Shown here: in pieces, positions 18,003-27,294 of the stretch
Layout: each line of letters begins with the position of its first letter
Numbering within the stretch: the first letter of the stretch is position 1
Source of the DNA: JANRLJ01 sp033762735
Lineage (GTDB): Bacteria; Chloroflexota; Anaerolineae; Aggregatilineales; Phototrophicaceae
Direction of reading: 5' to 3'
Length of the DNA stretch: 64,000 nucleotides
NCBI GenBank assembly: GCA_033762735.1
Contig: JANRLJ010000134.1
Location: 1 to 64,000 of the forward strand
Made by a program: the position numbers and the translations under genes
Notes under the pieces: generated by a model
The model's database searches: none
Told to the model about the DNA's origin: nothing
The model's input: the letters and a program-made list of their open reading frames with translations, nothing else

Positions 18003-18359
18003 ATGACCATTGCATGGGATAAAGTGCTGCCCGTGATCGTTTCGATTGGGGTAATTGTTCTGGTCGCGATTCTGCGGCAGTACTCGCGCCAGTTTGCGGC
18101 GATTGCCGCGACCATGCCGTTGAATATTCCGCTTGGGATGTGGATTGTCTACGCTGGCGCAGAGGACAAACAGGCTGCGCTGACGGACTTCAGCCAGGCG
18201 GTGCTGGTCAACATTATTCCTACAGTAATTTTTATGATTGTCGCCTGGCAGACGACCAGAGCCGGATGGGAACTGGTGCCCACCGTCGCGCTGGGGTACG
18301 TGGCATGGGCGATCAGTCTGTTGTGCATTCTTCTCCTGCGACGCACACTTGGGATTTAG
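18003..18359 (+). CDS. Small four-helix membrane protein, unknown function
   Basis: The protein has 118 residues and is almost wholly hydrophobic. Four predicted helices lie at about 7-24, 36-52, 66-82 and 92-112, separated by short charged loops (R-Q-Y-S-R-Q-F, E-D-K-Q-A). The layout resembles small DUF3147-type membrane proteins, but I cannot confirm the family. It lies between folD and the DinB-like gene, 3 bases from the latter, so the three form one likely transcription unit. No catalytic residues stand out. Confidence 0.6.
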   Translation: MTIAWDKVLPVIVSIGVIVLVAILRQYSRQFAAIAATMPLNIPLGMWIVYAGAEDKQAALTDFSQAVLVNIIPTVIFMIVAWQTTRAGWELVPTVALGYVAWAISLLCILLLRRTLGI

Positions 18360-18362
18360 ACG

Positions 18363-19364
18363 ATGATCTGGCGTGATTGTGATCTGCTGGTGGCCTGGCT
18401 GGCGGCGGAACGAGGGCGTTTGCTCCGCGAACTGTTGGGCATTGATGAACGTGCCCTGACGACGGTGCCTGTTTTCTCGAATTGGACAGCGACGAATCTG
18501 CTGGCTCATATCGGGGATTATGATCGTGTGTTTGCGGAACGAATCGAGTTGGTGCTGAACGGCAATCCGGAACGAATCGAGCCGATTGACGATCTGGATG
18601 TGAACAACGTTCCCCTCCACGAACGCATCCGCCACTGGTCTCTGGAAGCGTCGGTTGATTACCTGGAAGGGATGCGTCGCAAATTCCTCAGCGCACTGGA
18701 ATATTTCCCCGATGAAGACCTCGACCGGGATATTCCGGTATCCTGGGGGACGGCGCGTGTGCGTACATGGATCGAATGGCGGCACAAGCACGATTTCGGC
18801 CACGCCGATGATCTGCGGGCATGGCGGGAGAAATATGCCTATGATGGTTGGAATGGCCCAAAAGCCATTCTGCTGGCAACCATCCGGGCTGCTCGCGCTG
18901 ATCTGCTGGCGACGATGACGCTTGTCCCAAAAGCCGAACGTGAGACGCGCCTCGTCTGCGGAGAGTGGACGCTCAAGGACGTAGCGGGGCACATGGCGGA
19001 CTGGACGACCTACTTCCTCGGCTGCGTTGCGATCATGCAGGGCGAGAATCCACCGGACGGATGGGAACAGCCCGAAGATGAGGCGGATGCGTACAATGCA
19101 CGGCGTCAGGCTGCACGGCGCGATCAGCCCTGGATTCAAGTGTGGGCAGAATTCAACGCCCGCTATTCCACCTTGCGGGAGTGTCTGGAAAAGCTGACCG
19201 ACGAGCAGATCAATCAGCAGCAGGTTACAACCCCTTACGCTTCGATCTATGAATGCGCCTGGTCATCTTTGGAGCATGACCTGGATCATGCTGCGGTGAT
19301 AAGGGCTGCACTTCAACTGGAGATGCCTTCGCGCCTGCTGACGTTTTCCGGCCCGTTTACATAA
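18363..19364 (+). CDS. Tandem DinB/maleylpyruvate-isomerase-N-like protein
   Basis: The 333-residue protein contains two copies of the DinB-like four-helix bundle. The first (about 1-150) has the His pattern L-L-A-H-I-G-D-Y and H-K-H-D-F-G-H-A-D-D. The second (about 165-315) has A-G-H-M-A-D-W and E-H-D-L-D-H-A-A. These His triads usually bind a divalent metal in DinB, YfiT and thiol-dependent S-transferases. Most family members carry one bundle, so this is an internal duplication or fusion. The substrate is unknown; bacillithiol- or mycothiol-dependent chemistry is typical of relatives but unsupported here. It starts 3 bases after the small membrane protein. Confidence 0.75.
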   Translation: MIWRDCDLLVAWLAAERGRLLRELLGIDERALTTVPVFSNWTATNLLAHIGDYDRVFAERIELVLNGNPERIEPIDDLDVNNVPLHERIRHWSLEASVDYLEGMRRKFLSALEYFPDEDLDRDIPVSWGTARVRTWIEWRHKHDFGHADDLRAWREKYAYDGWNGPKAILLATIRAARADLLATMTLVPKAERETRLVCGEWTLKDVAGHMADWTTYFLGCVAIMQGENPPDGWEQPEDEADAYNARRQAARRDQPWIQVWAEFNARYSTLRECLEKLTDEQINQQQVTTPYASIYECAWSSLEHDLDHAAVIRAALQLEMPSRLLTFSGPFT

Positions 19365-19479
19365 GAAGTCTGTAGAAAGTGGTGTAAAAACTTGAAGCCT
19401 TTGCCCAAACTGGGGTTTACTGGTGCTTAAGCGAACCGACTTGGTCAACGCTGAATGAATGCCAGTAGGGGATTTCTTG

Positions 19480-20607
19480 ATGGAACTGCTTTCTTATCTG
19501 CGCGAATTGGGGCTTTCCCCTGATGAGGCCTATCTCCGCGAAGGGCTGAGCATGATGATGCGGCTGCTGATGGAAATTGAGGTCAGCCGTACCATCGACG
19601 CTCTACCCTATGAACGCAGCGACGACCGTTCGAATTACCGCAACGGCTACCGTACCCGTGCGTGGCGCACTCGCTGTGGCACGATCACGCTGCACATCCC
19701 CAAACTGCGACGCGGCACCTATACCCCTGGGTTGATCGAACGCAGTACGGAAGATGTGCTGCTGGCGCTGTTGCAGGAAGCCTATGTGCTGGGGCCATCC
19801 CAGACACGGATGTCCGCGCTCCTTAATCAACTCAAGCTGGATGATGCCCATCCGAGTGAAACCGCTGCACTGACGGAACAGCTAGACGATCTTGTGCGCC
19901 GTTTCCGGGATCGGCCACTGCGCAGCCCGTACCCTTATCTCTGGCTGGACGTGGTGGAGACGCCCGTCAGCGAAGGACGACGCGCGGTTGCTGTTGCGGT
20001 TGGAGTGGGCAGCAATGGACGGCAGGACGTGCTTGGTTTTGAGGTTGGGTCGAGCGCGGATAATCCAACCCTGTGGCGTACCTTTCTGCGCAAGCTGGCG
20101 CTGCGTGGTCTGCGGGGTGTGCAGTTGGTGATCAGCGACTCCTATGGCGGGGTGAAAGCGGCAGTACGCGAGGTGCTGTATGCGGAATGGCAGTACAGCC
20201 GCGCTCATGCCCTTGAGGACGTACTGCGTGCCGTGCCGCTTGATGATCACAACACCGTCGCTGCCGCCATCTCAACCATCTTTGTCCAATCCACCCCGCA
20301 GGCTGCCGCTACCCAGCTACAGCAGGTGGTCGATTCGCTGGGTATGCAATGGCCGCAGGCCGCACATCGACTGAGCATGGTCGGCACTGATCTGCTAGCG
20401 TATCTTTCTGTGCCAGAGGTGGACTGGGTGCTGGTGACAACGGCCAATGTCATGCAGCGAGTCCGGCAGGCGCTCACGCAGCAGGCCGATGCGATTGGGA
20501 TTTTCCCGCCGCCGGGCGTGATGCTGCTGGACGCACATCAGCCGTTCGCCGGGTTGGATGTTGAAGGACAATACCAGCCGAGTGCGCTTGCCGCTCCATT
20601 GATGTAA
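19480..20607 (+). CDS. IS256 (mutator)-family transposase, probably inactive
   Basis: The 375-residue protein (from ATG 19480, with AGGGG 8 bases upstream; ATG 19459 is in frame) aligns along the whole IS256 layout. It has R-N-G-Y-R-T-R-x-W-x-T-R-x-G, then D157 in Y-L-W-L-D and D220 in V-I-S-D. It retains the T-V-A-A-A-I-x-x-I-F-V-Q segment and V-x-x-V-G-I-F-P-like end. The third catalytic position, normally Glu in the T-N-x-L-E-R-x-N motif, reads T-A-N-V-M-Q-R-V-R, so the Glu is Gln. The C-terminus after G-I-F-P diverges. I see no matching inverted repeat on the right. Intact length without the key Glu suggests decay or domestication. Confidence 0.8.
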   Translation: MELLSYLRELGLSPDEAYLREGLSMMMRLLMEIEVSRTIDALPYERSDDRSNYRNGYRTRAWRTRCGTITLHIPKLRRGTYTPGLIERSTEDVLLALLQEAYVLGPSQTRMSALLNQLKLDDAHPSETAALTEQLDDLVRRFRDRPLRSPYPYLWLDVVETPVSEGRRAVAVAVGVGSNGRQDVLGFEVGSSADNPTLWRTFLRKLALRGLRGVQLVISDSYGGVKAAVREVLYAEWQYSRAHALEDVLRAVPLDDHNTVAAAISTIFVQSTPQAAATQLQQVVDSLGMQWPQAAHRLSMVGTDLLAYLSVPEVDWVLVTTANVMQRVRQALTQQADAIGIFPPPGVMLLDAHQPFAGLDVEGQYQPSALAAPLM

Positions 20608-20727
20608 CCCCGATGAAGGGCAACTGAGTCAGTGGTGATGGCGAGCAGATTTTCCTGCTCCATCTGGTTAATTCGCCCATGCACTGCATTTACGTATGTT
20701 CAATTCATCTTATAAGGAGATGTTGCA

Positions 20728-21360
20728 ATGGCTTATAATCTGGTTCCAATGGTGGTCGAAAATACCGGACGCGGGGAACGTGCCTATGATATTTTCTCGC
20801 TGCTCCTCAACTCTCGCGTGGTGATGCTCGGAACGGATGTTAACGATCAGAGCGCGAATCTGATGGTGGCGCAGTTGTTGTTCCTCGACCGGGAAGACCC
20901 CAAGAAGGAAATCAAGATGTATATCCAGTCACCGGGCGGGCAGGTCTACGCCGGGCTGGCGATTTATGACGCGATGCAGCAGATTTCGGCTCCCGTCAGC
21001 ACGACTGCGATTGGATGGACGGCCAGCTTCGGGACGGTAATTCTGGCAGGGGGCGAAAAAGGGCTGCGTTATGCGCTCCCCAATGCCACCATTCACATGC
21101 ACCAGCCGCATGGGGGTGGACAGGGGCAGGCCAGCGATCTCGTCATTATGGCGAAGGAAACGACCCGGCTCAAGGAAATCCTGCTTGACATTTTCATTAA
21201 GCATACCGGGCAGACCCGCGAACGCATCGAACGCGACTTCGACCGTGACATTTTTCTCTCCGCACCGCAGGCTGTCGAGTATGGCCTGATTGATGAGGTT
21301 CTGGACAGCCGCCGCGTTGTGGAGAAAAGCAACGGCCACAAGAACGGTTTCCATCCCTGA
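20728..21360 (+). CDS. clpP: ATP-dependent Clp protease proteolytic subunit
   Basis: This 210-residue ClpP-type serine peptidase has the triad S100 (T-A-S-F-G), H125 (M-H-Q-P) and D174 (D-R-D-I-F-L-S-A). The usual Y-I-x-S-P-G-G segment for substrate binding is present. A-S-F-G-T replaces the common A-S-M-G-A around the nucleophile, a mild variation that keeps the Ser. The N-terminus is long enough for an axial loop, and the His-rich tail K-S-N-G-H-K-N-G-F is unusual. AAGGAGATG precedes the ATG. No ClpX or trigger factor is adjacent, so this may be one of several paralogues. Confidence 0.95.
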   Translation: MAYNLVPMVVENTGRGERAYDIFSLLLNSRVVMLGTDVNDQSANLMVAQLLFLDREDPKKEIKMYIQSPGGQVYAGLAIYDAMQQISAPVSTTAIGWTASFGTVILAGGEKGLRYALPNATIHMHQPHGGGQGQASDLVIMAKETTRLKEILLDIFIKHTGQTRERIERDFDRDIFLSAPQAVEYGLIDEVLDSRRVVEKSNGHKNGFHP

Positions 21361-21418
21361 TCGCTATCTCGATTGATCGGGCGGCATATCCAGGCTAAAC
21401 TCTGGCGTATTGATCGGA

Positions 21419-21445
21419 AGCGTACCTTAAACGGTGCGCTTTTTG
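21419..21445 (+). terminator. Rho-independent terminator after clpP
   Basis: AGCGTACC (21419-21426) pairs with GGTGCGCT (21433-21440) with one wobble, then TTTTT. It overlaps an in-frame GTG at 21434, arguing against that GTG as the Nudix start. Confidence 0.75.
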
Positions 21446-21460
21446 TTTGGGAAGTGCCGA

Positions 21461-22300
21461 ATGCCTGAACAATTCCTGCGACTGGGCACATCCTGCCTTG
21501 TGTTCAACGATGCTGGAGAAGTGCTGCTTTCCCAGCGAGGCGACCTGGGTACGTGGAATATTCCCGGCGGTCGGCTGGATAAGGGGGAACTGCCGGCGGA
21601 GGCCGCTGCTCGTGAAGTGCGTGAAGAAACCGGGATTGAAGTGGAAATTGTGCGTCCGGTCGGGCTGTACTATGTCACCCGCTGGCAGCGGCTAAACGTG
21701 CTGTTCAGGGGCAAAGCCGTTGGCGGAACGCTGCTCGGCAGGACGACCGAAACGCTGGACAACCGCTTTTTCCCGGTCGACTCGCTTCCAGCAGGATTTT
21801 CGCAGCACAAACGCATTCAGCAGGCGTTGAATGAGTCAATCTCTCTGAATGTTCGGGAAACACCAGTAGAGGAATATCGGCGGCTTCGGCTGCGGTTTGG
21901 CCTGCGCTATATGGAGAACTGGCTGTCAGGCCGACCCGAACCCCGCTATCCCCGCTTTGAAGTGCGAGCGGTGGCAATCGTGCGAGAAAGCGAAGGTGAG
22001 CGTGTTCTTGCAATGCCGAGTGGAGATGGGTGGATGCTGCCAGCAATTCTTTGCGATGGCCGTGCTGCACCCTGGCAGCAGCTTGCAATTTCGCTGCAAA
22101 AGTTGCTGCCCTTAGAACTGACGTTGACCTGGCAGGGCGTTTGGCAAGACACTTCAAGCGGCGTCCTAGAATTTGTTTTTGCGGCACAAACGCATCTTCA
22201 TCCGTTGAAGAAAGTTGCCGACTGGGTATCTATGGATAATGAGTTCATCGAACAGGATCGCGACTACCTCGCGCAGAATGAGAATTTCTTCTTTCTGTAA
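21461..22300 (+). CDS. Nudix hydrolase with degenerate second Nudix-like half
   Basis: The 279-residue protein (ATG 21461, GGGAAG 6 bases upstream) has a perfect Nudix box at residues 37-59: G-R-L-D-K-G-E, then R-E-V-R-E-E-T-G-I. Such enzymes cleave nucleoside diphosphate derivatives with divalent metal. The C-terminal half (about 145-279) looks like a second Nudix fold with W-M-L-P and W-Q-Q-L-A-I-S-L but no Nudix box. Single-domain Nudix proteins are near 150 residues, so this is probably a tandem in which only the first domain is catalytic. The substrate cannot be told from sequence. It stands alone between a terminator and an AT-rich promoter region of 85 bases. Confidence 0.85.
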   Translation: MPEQFLRLGTSCLVFNDAGEVLLSQRGDLGTWNIPGGRLDKGELPAEAAAREVREETGIEVEIVRPVGLYYVTRWQRLNVLFRGKAVGGTLLGRTTETLDNRFFPVDSLPAGFSQHKRIQQALNESISLNVRETPVEEYRRLRLRFGLRYMENWLSGRPEPRYPRFEVRAVAIVRESEGERVLAMPSGDGWMLPAILCDGRAAPWQQLAISLQKLLPLELTLTWQGVWQDTSSGVLEFVFAAQTHLHPLKKVADWVSMDNEFIEQDRDYLAQNENFFFL

Positions 22301-22385
22301 CTCTAACCTTATTGCAAACCTATAAATTACTGAATTAAATCCAAATTTCAAATCAACGTTGGCTAAATTGCATTACACTTAAGCC

Positions 22386-25178
22386 ATGACTCTTGTGCAA
22401 AAGGTATTGAGGGCTATGTCATCGTTCTTCTCGCCAGCTATTTACTTAATGAATCGCCTCAAGTACCTGCAAAAGTTCACCTTTGTCGGGGCGATTCTGC
22501 TGATTCCCCTCGCTTTTGTCATGGTACAGTTCCTTGCTGGAATCAACTACGACATCAATTTCAGTTCAAAAGAACAGGATGGGCTGGTCTACAACGCACC
22601 TCTGGTTGATTTTCTCCAGGATGTCCAGCAATACGCCGCCCTGCGCAGCGCCTTCTTTTATGGAGAAACCTCGCTGCGCGATGCGATGCTGGCAAAGCAG
22701 GCCGAAATCGAGCAGGATGTCACTGCGATGGATGCAGTGAACGCTCAACTGGGCGTTTCGCTTGGTGTGCGTGAACAGTGGGATGCAGTGCGCGGGCAGT
22801 GGGTGGCTCTGCGTGAGACACCGATGCTGACTCTGCTTCGACCGGGACGAAGCACCGACACAGTGAGTGAGGCTGACATTATCACCTCGACGCTGGCCTT
22901 AATCACAGTGGTCGGCAACAATTCCAATCTGATCCTTGACCCCGACATCGACAGCTATTATCTGATGGACAATCTCATCAACAAGCTCCCACTGATGTCG
23001 GATTACAGCAGCCAGATTCGCACTCAGTTGCTTGATCTGATCGCCCGTGACCAGATTACCTTCAGCGAACAAACTAGACTGAGCATTCTTGCTGGCCTGG
23101 TGCGTTCGACGATGGAACTGTCCGAAACCAGTTACAACTACACTTTTAGCGCATCGCCACATCTTGAAGAAACCCTGCGCCCCTTTCTGCAAACCAATCA
23201 GGAGCAGCTTGAGGCGTTTCTGATGCGTGTGGAACGCGATTTCCTGTCGATTCGCATTGATGCCTCTGAAGGGGAACTAGACGCTGCCCAGGTCAATCTC
23301 GACTCGCAGACCTACCTTGATCTTGCGGATGAAGCACTGGAAACGACGTTTACCCTTTATGACCAGACTTCAGCCGATCTGAACAGGCTGCTGGAAACGC
23401 GCATTGACGGCTTTGTGATGCAGCGCAATCTGGTCGTGCTGCTGGCGTTGGTTGCTTTGCTGGCGGTGGTCTATCTGTTTATCGGTTTTTACCTGTCAGT
23501 GCGTCGCGCCATTCAGGGGTTAGATCACGCCGCGCAGCGCTGGGTTTCGGGCAATATGAGCGAGGCCTTCACCCTCGACAATCGCGACGAACTGGCACAG
23601 GTGGCGAATTCCTTCAATACCATCGCGAGTGAACTGATCGGCGCACGTGACCAGGCCTTGAACGCCAGCCGCGCGAAAAGCACGTTTCTGGCGAATATGA
23701 GTCACGAACTGCGCACACCGCTGAACGCAATTATCGGTTACAGCGAGCTGATTGAGGAAGAAGCGCAGGATGACGGTAATGACCACTACATCGCCGATCT
23801 GAAGAAGATACAGAGCGCGGCACGGCATCTGCTTGGCCTGATTAACGACATCCTTGATTTCTCCAAAATCGAAGCCGGAAAGATGGAACTGCATCTGGAG
23901 AATATCGAAGTTGATAAGATGGTTGAGGAAATCGTCACAACCATCCAACCGCTGGTCGAGAAGAATGGCAACACCTTCGATTTACAGATAAGCGACTCAG
24001 TCGGTGTGATGTACGCAGACTTGACCAAAGTGCGCCAGATTTTGTTCAACCTGCTCAGCAACGCATCCAAGTTTACCGAAAAGGGGGTCGTACGGCTGAC
24101 GGTAGATCGCAGAATGGAGCGTGACAGTGAAGTGCTGGTGTTCCAGGTGCAGGACAGCGGTGTGGGAATGACGGCGGAACAGCTGGGCAAGCTGTTCAAG
24201 GAATTTTCACAGGCGGATTCGTCCACCACGCGCAAGTATGGCGGCACAGGCCTGGGTTTAGCCATCAGCAAGCAGTTCAGCATGATGATGGGGGGGGACA
24301 TCGTCGTGGAGAGCGAATTCGGTAAAGGCTCCACGTTTACCATGACCCTGCCCGCTGTTGTTGTGCTCAAGATCGAACAGCCGACCAACGGTTCTCGCAG
24401 CAAGGAGTTGAAGCCGGGCGATGACTTTACTGTGCTGGTCATTGATGATGATCCCTCCGTGCGCGAACTGCTCCAGCGTTTTCTGGAAAAGGAAGGCTTC
24501 CGCGTTGAAACCGTGACCAATGGCAAGGACGGTCTGCGGCGGGCGCGTGAACTGAAACCGAACGCAATCACGCTGGATGTGATGATGCCGGGAATGGACG
24601 GTTGGGCGGTCATGACGGCGCTCAAGGCTGATGCGGAACTGTCGCATATCCCGGTGATTATGCTGACGATGGTGCGCGATAAGAACCTCGGCTATGCGCT
24701 GGGTGCTGCGGATTATCTCACCAAGCCTGTTGATCGCGATCAGCTTATTGCCGCGCTGCGCCGCTATGAGTGCCATGTCGGCGGGTGTGATGTGCTGGTG
24801 GTCGAAGATGATGAGATGACACGCGAGATGATTACGCGCACACTCACTAAGGAAGGCTGGCAGGTCGCGCAGGCTGAAAACGGACGTGTTGCGCTGGAAC
24901 GCCTGCAAACGCAGAAGCCGGACATGATTCTGCTCGACCTGATGATGCCCGAAATGGACGGGTTCGAGTTTATCGAAGCGCTGCGCAGGACGGAGGCCGG
25001 GCGGTCGATTCCGGTACTCGTCGTCACCGCGCTTGATCTGGACTCGGCCACCCGCGAGGCCCTGAGCCGCCAGGTACAGCACATTCTGCAAAAGGGCGCC
25101 TACAGCCGTGACGATCTGCTTAAGGAAGTGCGTGAGGCCGTCAGCAAGCTCGTGAATATTTCGACTCAGAAGGTATAG
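22386..25178 (+). CDS. Membrane hybrid histidine kinase with two receiver domains
   Basis: The protein has 930 residues. TM1 lies near 33-52, a helical extracytoplasmic sensor domain spans about 55-340, TM2 is near 343-365, and a HAMP region runs to about 418. The HisKA helix with H440 (M-S-H-E-L-R-T-P) is followed by HATPase_c with intact boxes (D-S-G-V-G-M and G-G-T-G-L-G-L-A). Two REC domains follow: the first with D731 in T-L-D-V-M-M-P, the second with D851 in L-L-D-L-M-M-P. Both keep the acidic pair and the conserved Lys region; the second ends in Q-K-G. No output regulator or Hpt gene is nearby, so its partner is unknown. ATG 22386 is taken; ATG 22419 is also possible. A terminator follows. 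Confidence 0.93.
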   Translation: MTLVQKVLRAMSSFFSPAIYLMNRLKYLQKFTFVGAILLIPLAFVMVQFLAGINYDINFSSKEQDGLVYNAPLVDFLQDVQQYAALRSAFFYGETSLRDAMLAKQAEIEQDVTAMDAVNAQLGVSLGVREQWDAVRGQWVALRETPMLTLLRPGRSTDTVSEADIITSTLALITVVGNNSNLILDPDIDSYYLMDNLINKLPLMSDYSSQIRTQLLDLIARDQITFSEQTRLSILAGLVRSTMELSETSYNYTFSASPHLEETLRPFLQTNQEQLEAFLMRVERDFLSIRIDASEGELDAAQVNLDSQTYLDLADEALETTFTLYDQTSADLNRLLETRIDGFVMQRNLVVLLALVALLAVVYLFIGFYLSVRRAIQGLDHAAQRWVSGNMSEAFTLDNRDELAQVANSFNTIASELIGARDQALNASRAKSTFLANMSHELRTPLNAIIGYSELIEEEAQDDGNDHYIADLKKIQSAARHLLGLINDILDFSKIEAGKMELHLENIEVDKMVEEIVTTIQPLVEKNGNTFDLQISDSVGVMYADLTKVRQILFNLLSNASKFTEKGVVRLTVDRRMERDSEVLVFQVQDSGVGMTAEQLGKLFKEFSQADSSTTRKYGGTGLGLAISKQFSMMMGGDIVVESEFGKGSTFTMTLPAVVVLKIEQPTNGSRSKELKPGDDFTVLVIDDDPSVRELLQRFLEKEGFRVETVTNGKDGLRRARELKPNAITLDVMMPGMDGWAVMTALKADAELSHIPVIMLTMVRDKNLGYALGAADYLTKPVDRDQLIAALRRYECHVGGCDVLVVEDDEMTREMITRTLTKEGWQVAQAENGRVALERLQTQKPDMILLDLMMPEMDGFEFIEALRRTEAGRSIPVLVVTALDLDSATREALSRQVQHILQKGAYSRDDLLKEVREAVSKLVNISTQKV

Positions 25179-25216
25179 GCGGCGAGTCGCGTCCGACCGA
25201 AAACAGGGTACACTCA

Positions 25217-25251
25217 AGGCCGCGTTGTATGGACGCGGTCTTTTTATTTTT
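25217..25251 (+). terminator. Rho-independent terminator of the hybrid kinase gene
   Basis: A 9-bp stem (25217-25225 with 25235-25243, one G-T) is followed by TTTTTATTTTT-like sequence. An in-frame start at 25225 would fall inside it. Confidence 0.85.
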
Positions 25252-25296
25252 CTGCCTTCACGAAAAGGCTTCCAGGGACGAAACGGTTCAGCACTT

Positions 25297-26502
25297 ATGG
25301 CAGCGATTGACCAGCAAATCATCGAGACGATTAAACAGCGAGTCACCCGGCAGCGCGACGACATCATCACCTTTCTGCGCGAACTGTGTGCCATCCCCAG
25401 CTACGACAGCCAGATTCGGGCGGTGGGGGAGCGGGCAGAAGCAGAGATGCGCAAACTCGGCTTTGACGATGTGTGGTGGGACAAAATGGGCAACGTCGTT
25501 GGCGTGATCGGGAATGGCCCGCTCAAACTGCTCTACGACAGCCATATCGACACGGTTGGCATTGGCAACCCCGGCGAATGGGAGTGGGATCCGTTCCAGG
25601 GAAAAATTGAGAATGGTGTTTTTTATGCGCGGGGTGCCTGCGATGAAAAGGGCAGCACACCGGGGATGATCTACGGTCTGGCGCTTGCAAAGGAACTGGG
25701 TCTGCTGGACGGAGTCACCGCCTATTACTTCGGCAACATGGAAGAGTGGAACGACGGCAGCGCCCCTCATGCCTTCGTTGAGGTCGAGGGGATTCGCCCG
25801 GATTTTGTGGTGGTCGGTGAGCCGACGAAGATGCAGGTCTATCGTGGGCATAAAGGCCGCGTGGAGTTTGCAATCACAGCCAGAGGCAAAAGCGCCCATG
25901 CTGCCAGCAACTTCCTCGGTGACAACGCCATTTACAAGCTGCTGCCCATTATCGACACCATCAGCAAACTGGAACCGGAGTTTAAAGACGATGCGTTCCT
26001 CGGCGCGGGACGCATCACGGTCACGGATATGAAGGTCGAAACGCCCAGCATCAACGCTGTTCCAAATGCCGCGACCATCTATATCGACCGTCGTGTGACC
26101 TTTGGCGAAGAACCACAGGCAGAACTGGAACGGTTGAAGCGTGTGGTCGGGGATCGTTCCGACATTGACGTGCAAATCCTGATTTATGATGAGCCGAGCT
26201 ATACCGGGTTCAAGTTCCCGCTGGACAAGATTTACCCTGCATGGGCGCTGCCGGAAGAAGCCCCGTTCGTGCAGGCCGGGTTGCAGGCACAGCAACTCCT
26301 CTGGGGGGAAAAGCTGCCGACTGGGAAGTGGGATTTTTCCACCAATGGCACCTATTGGGCGGGGAAAGAGGGTATCCCCAGTATTGGCTATGGCCCTGGC
26401 GATGAAGTTCATGCTCATACCGTGATCGACCAGGTAAAGCTGGACGATGTGGTCAAGGCCACCGAATGGTATGCGCTGCTGCCAGGTCTGCTCAAAGAAT
26501 AA
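25297..26502 (+). CDS. M20-family amidohydrolase, YgeY-like
   Basis: The 401-residue metallohydrolase has the M20 metal sites: H-I-D-T-V near residue 85, R-G-A-C-D-E-K-G-S near 115, and E-E then D-S-type loops. A dimerisation domain lies in the middle (H-K-G-R-V-E-F, K-S-A-H-A-A). The A-C-D-E-K-G motif matches the YgeY subfamily, annotated in E. coli as a selenium-associated hydrolase and placed in ureide/purine breakdown. ATG 25297 is chosen since upstream in-frame starts lie in the terminator of the kinase gene. It is not beside ygeW or ygeX here, so the YgeY assignment rests on sequence; a general peptidase/deacylase is the alternative. Confidence 0.75.
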   Translation: MAAIDQQIIETIKQRVTRQRDDIITFLRELCAIPSYDSQIRAVGERAEAEMRKLGFDDVWWDKMGNVVGVIGNGPLKLLYDSHIDTVGIGNPGEWEWDPFQGKIENGVFYARGACDEKGSTPGMIYGLALAKELGLLDGVTAYYFGNMEEWNDGSAPHAFVEVEGIRPDFVVVGEPTKMQVYRGHKGRVEFAITARGKSAHAASNFLGDNAIYKLLPIIDTISKLEPEFKDDAFLGAGRITVTDMKVETPSINAVPNAATIYIDRRVTFGEEPQAELERLKRVVGDRSDIDVQILIYDEPSYTGFKFPLDKIYPAWALPEEAPFVQAGLQAQQLLWGEKLPTGKWDFSTNGTYWAGKEGIPSIGYGPGDEVHAHTVIDQVKLDDVVKATEWYALLPGLLKE

Positions 26503-26599
26503 GACATGTGTAAAAACGGACTGTAGTCCGCTTGATTGGTAAGTCTGCGAAACGTCGTAGCGTCTTAGGGGTTAGAGCGATCAATCGACGGAGAAGCGG

Positions 26600-27259
26600 A
26601 TGTCCAACGAGTTTCGAGATTACAGCAGCGACGACATTACCGTGCAGTACAGCGTAAAGCGCTGCATCCACGCGGCAGAGTGTGTCCGGCGGCTGCCACA
26701 GGTATTTGATACCAACAAGCGCCCCTGGATACAGCCAGCGAATGCCAGCGCTGATGACATCGCCGACATGATCCCGAACTGCCCCAGCGGTGCATTGCGC
26801 TATCAACGCAAGGACGGCGGCTCTGTGGAGGCGGTGCCACAACACAATACGCTGCGATTGGCCGAAAACGGCCCGCTGTATCTGCGCGGGAGCCTGGAAA
26901 TTCAGGACTCGTCCGGAAATGTGCTGAGCACGGATACGCGGGTGGCGCTGTGCCGCTGCGGTGCGTCAAGCAACAAGCCGTACTGCGACAACAGCCATAA
27001 GGACATCGGGTTCACCGCTGCCCCTGTCACAAGCGTGAACGCGACTTTTCCTGAATCAGCGGCGCAACCAGCAGGGCAGGTGGTCGTCACGCCAGCGCAA
27101 AATGGCCCGCTGCTGCTGCAAGGCAATGTTGAGCTTCTGGATGCAAAGGGAGGGGTCGTCTTCCAGGGCGACAAGGCTGCGCTGTGCCGCTGTGGTGGCT
27201 CCCAGAACAAGCCTTTCTGCGACGGCACACATAACACAATCGGCTTCCTGGCAGATTGA
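26600..27259 (+). CDS. Fer4-like plus double CDGSH iron-sulfur protein
   Basis: The protein has 219 residues. The N-terminal 70 residues (C-I-H-A-A-E-C-V, then N-C-P-S-G-A-L) resemble the divergent single-cluster Fer4_19 domain. Two CDGSH-type cluster sites follow: C-R-C-G-A-S-S-N-K-P-Y-C-D-N-S-H and C-R-C-G-G-S-Q-N-K-P-F-C-D-G-T-H. Each provides three Cys and one His for a 2Fe-2S centre, as in mitoNEET. It probably moves electrons or senses redox state. The four-base spacing with a start-like TTG at its stop suggests coupling to the following dioxygenase gene, whose true start is ATG 27295. Role in the cell is unknown. Confidence 0.85.
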   Translation: MSNEFRDYSSDDITVQYSVKRCIHAAECVRRLPQVFDTNKRPWIQPANASADDIADMIPNCPSGALRYQRKDGGSVEAVPQHNTLRLAENGPLYLRGSLEIQDSSGNVLSTDTRVALCRCGASSNKPYCDNSHKDIGFTAAPVTSVNATFPESAAQPAGQVVVTPAQNGPLLLQGNVELLDAKGGVVFQGDKAALCRCGGSQNKPFCDGTHNTIGFLAD

Positions 27260-27294
27260 TCGTAAATACCTGGTTTGAAGATGGAGTACGGACG

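Noticed and set aside
17060..19139. Two long minus-strand open frames
   Set aside because: Opposite folD and the DinB-like gene, with no recognisable protein features.
25225..25296. Extended N-terminus of the M20 hydrolase
   Set aside because: It begins in the kinase terminator and encodes no conserved residues.
24258..25394. Long minus-strand open frame
   Set aside because: It lies opposite the kinase and receiver domains, whose motifs are unambiguous.
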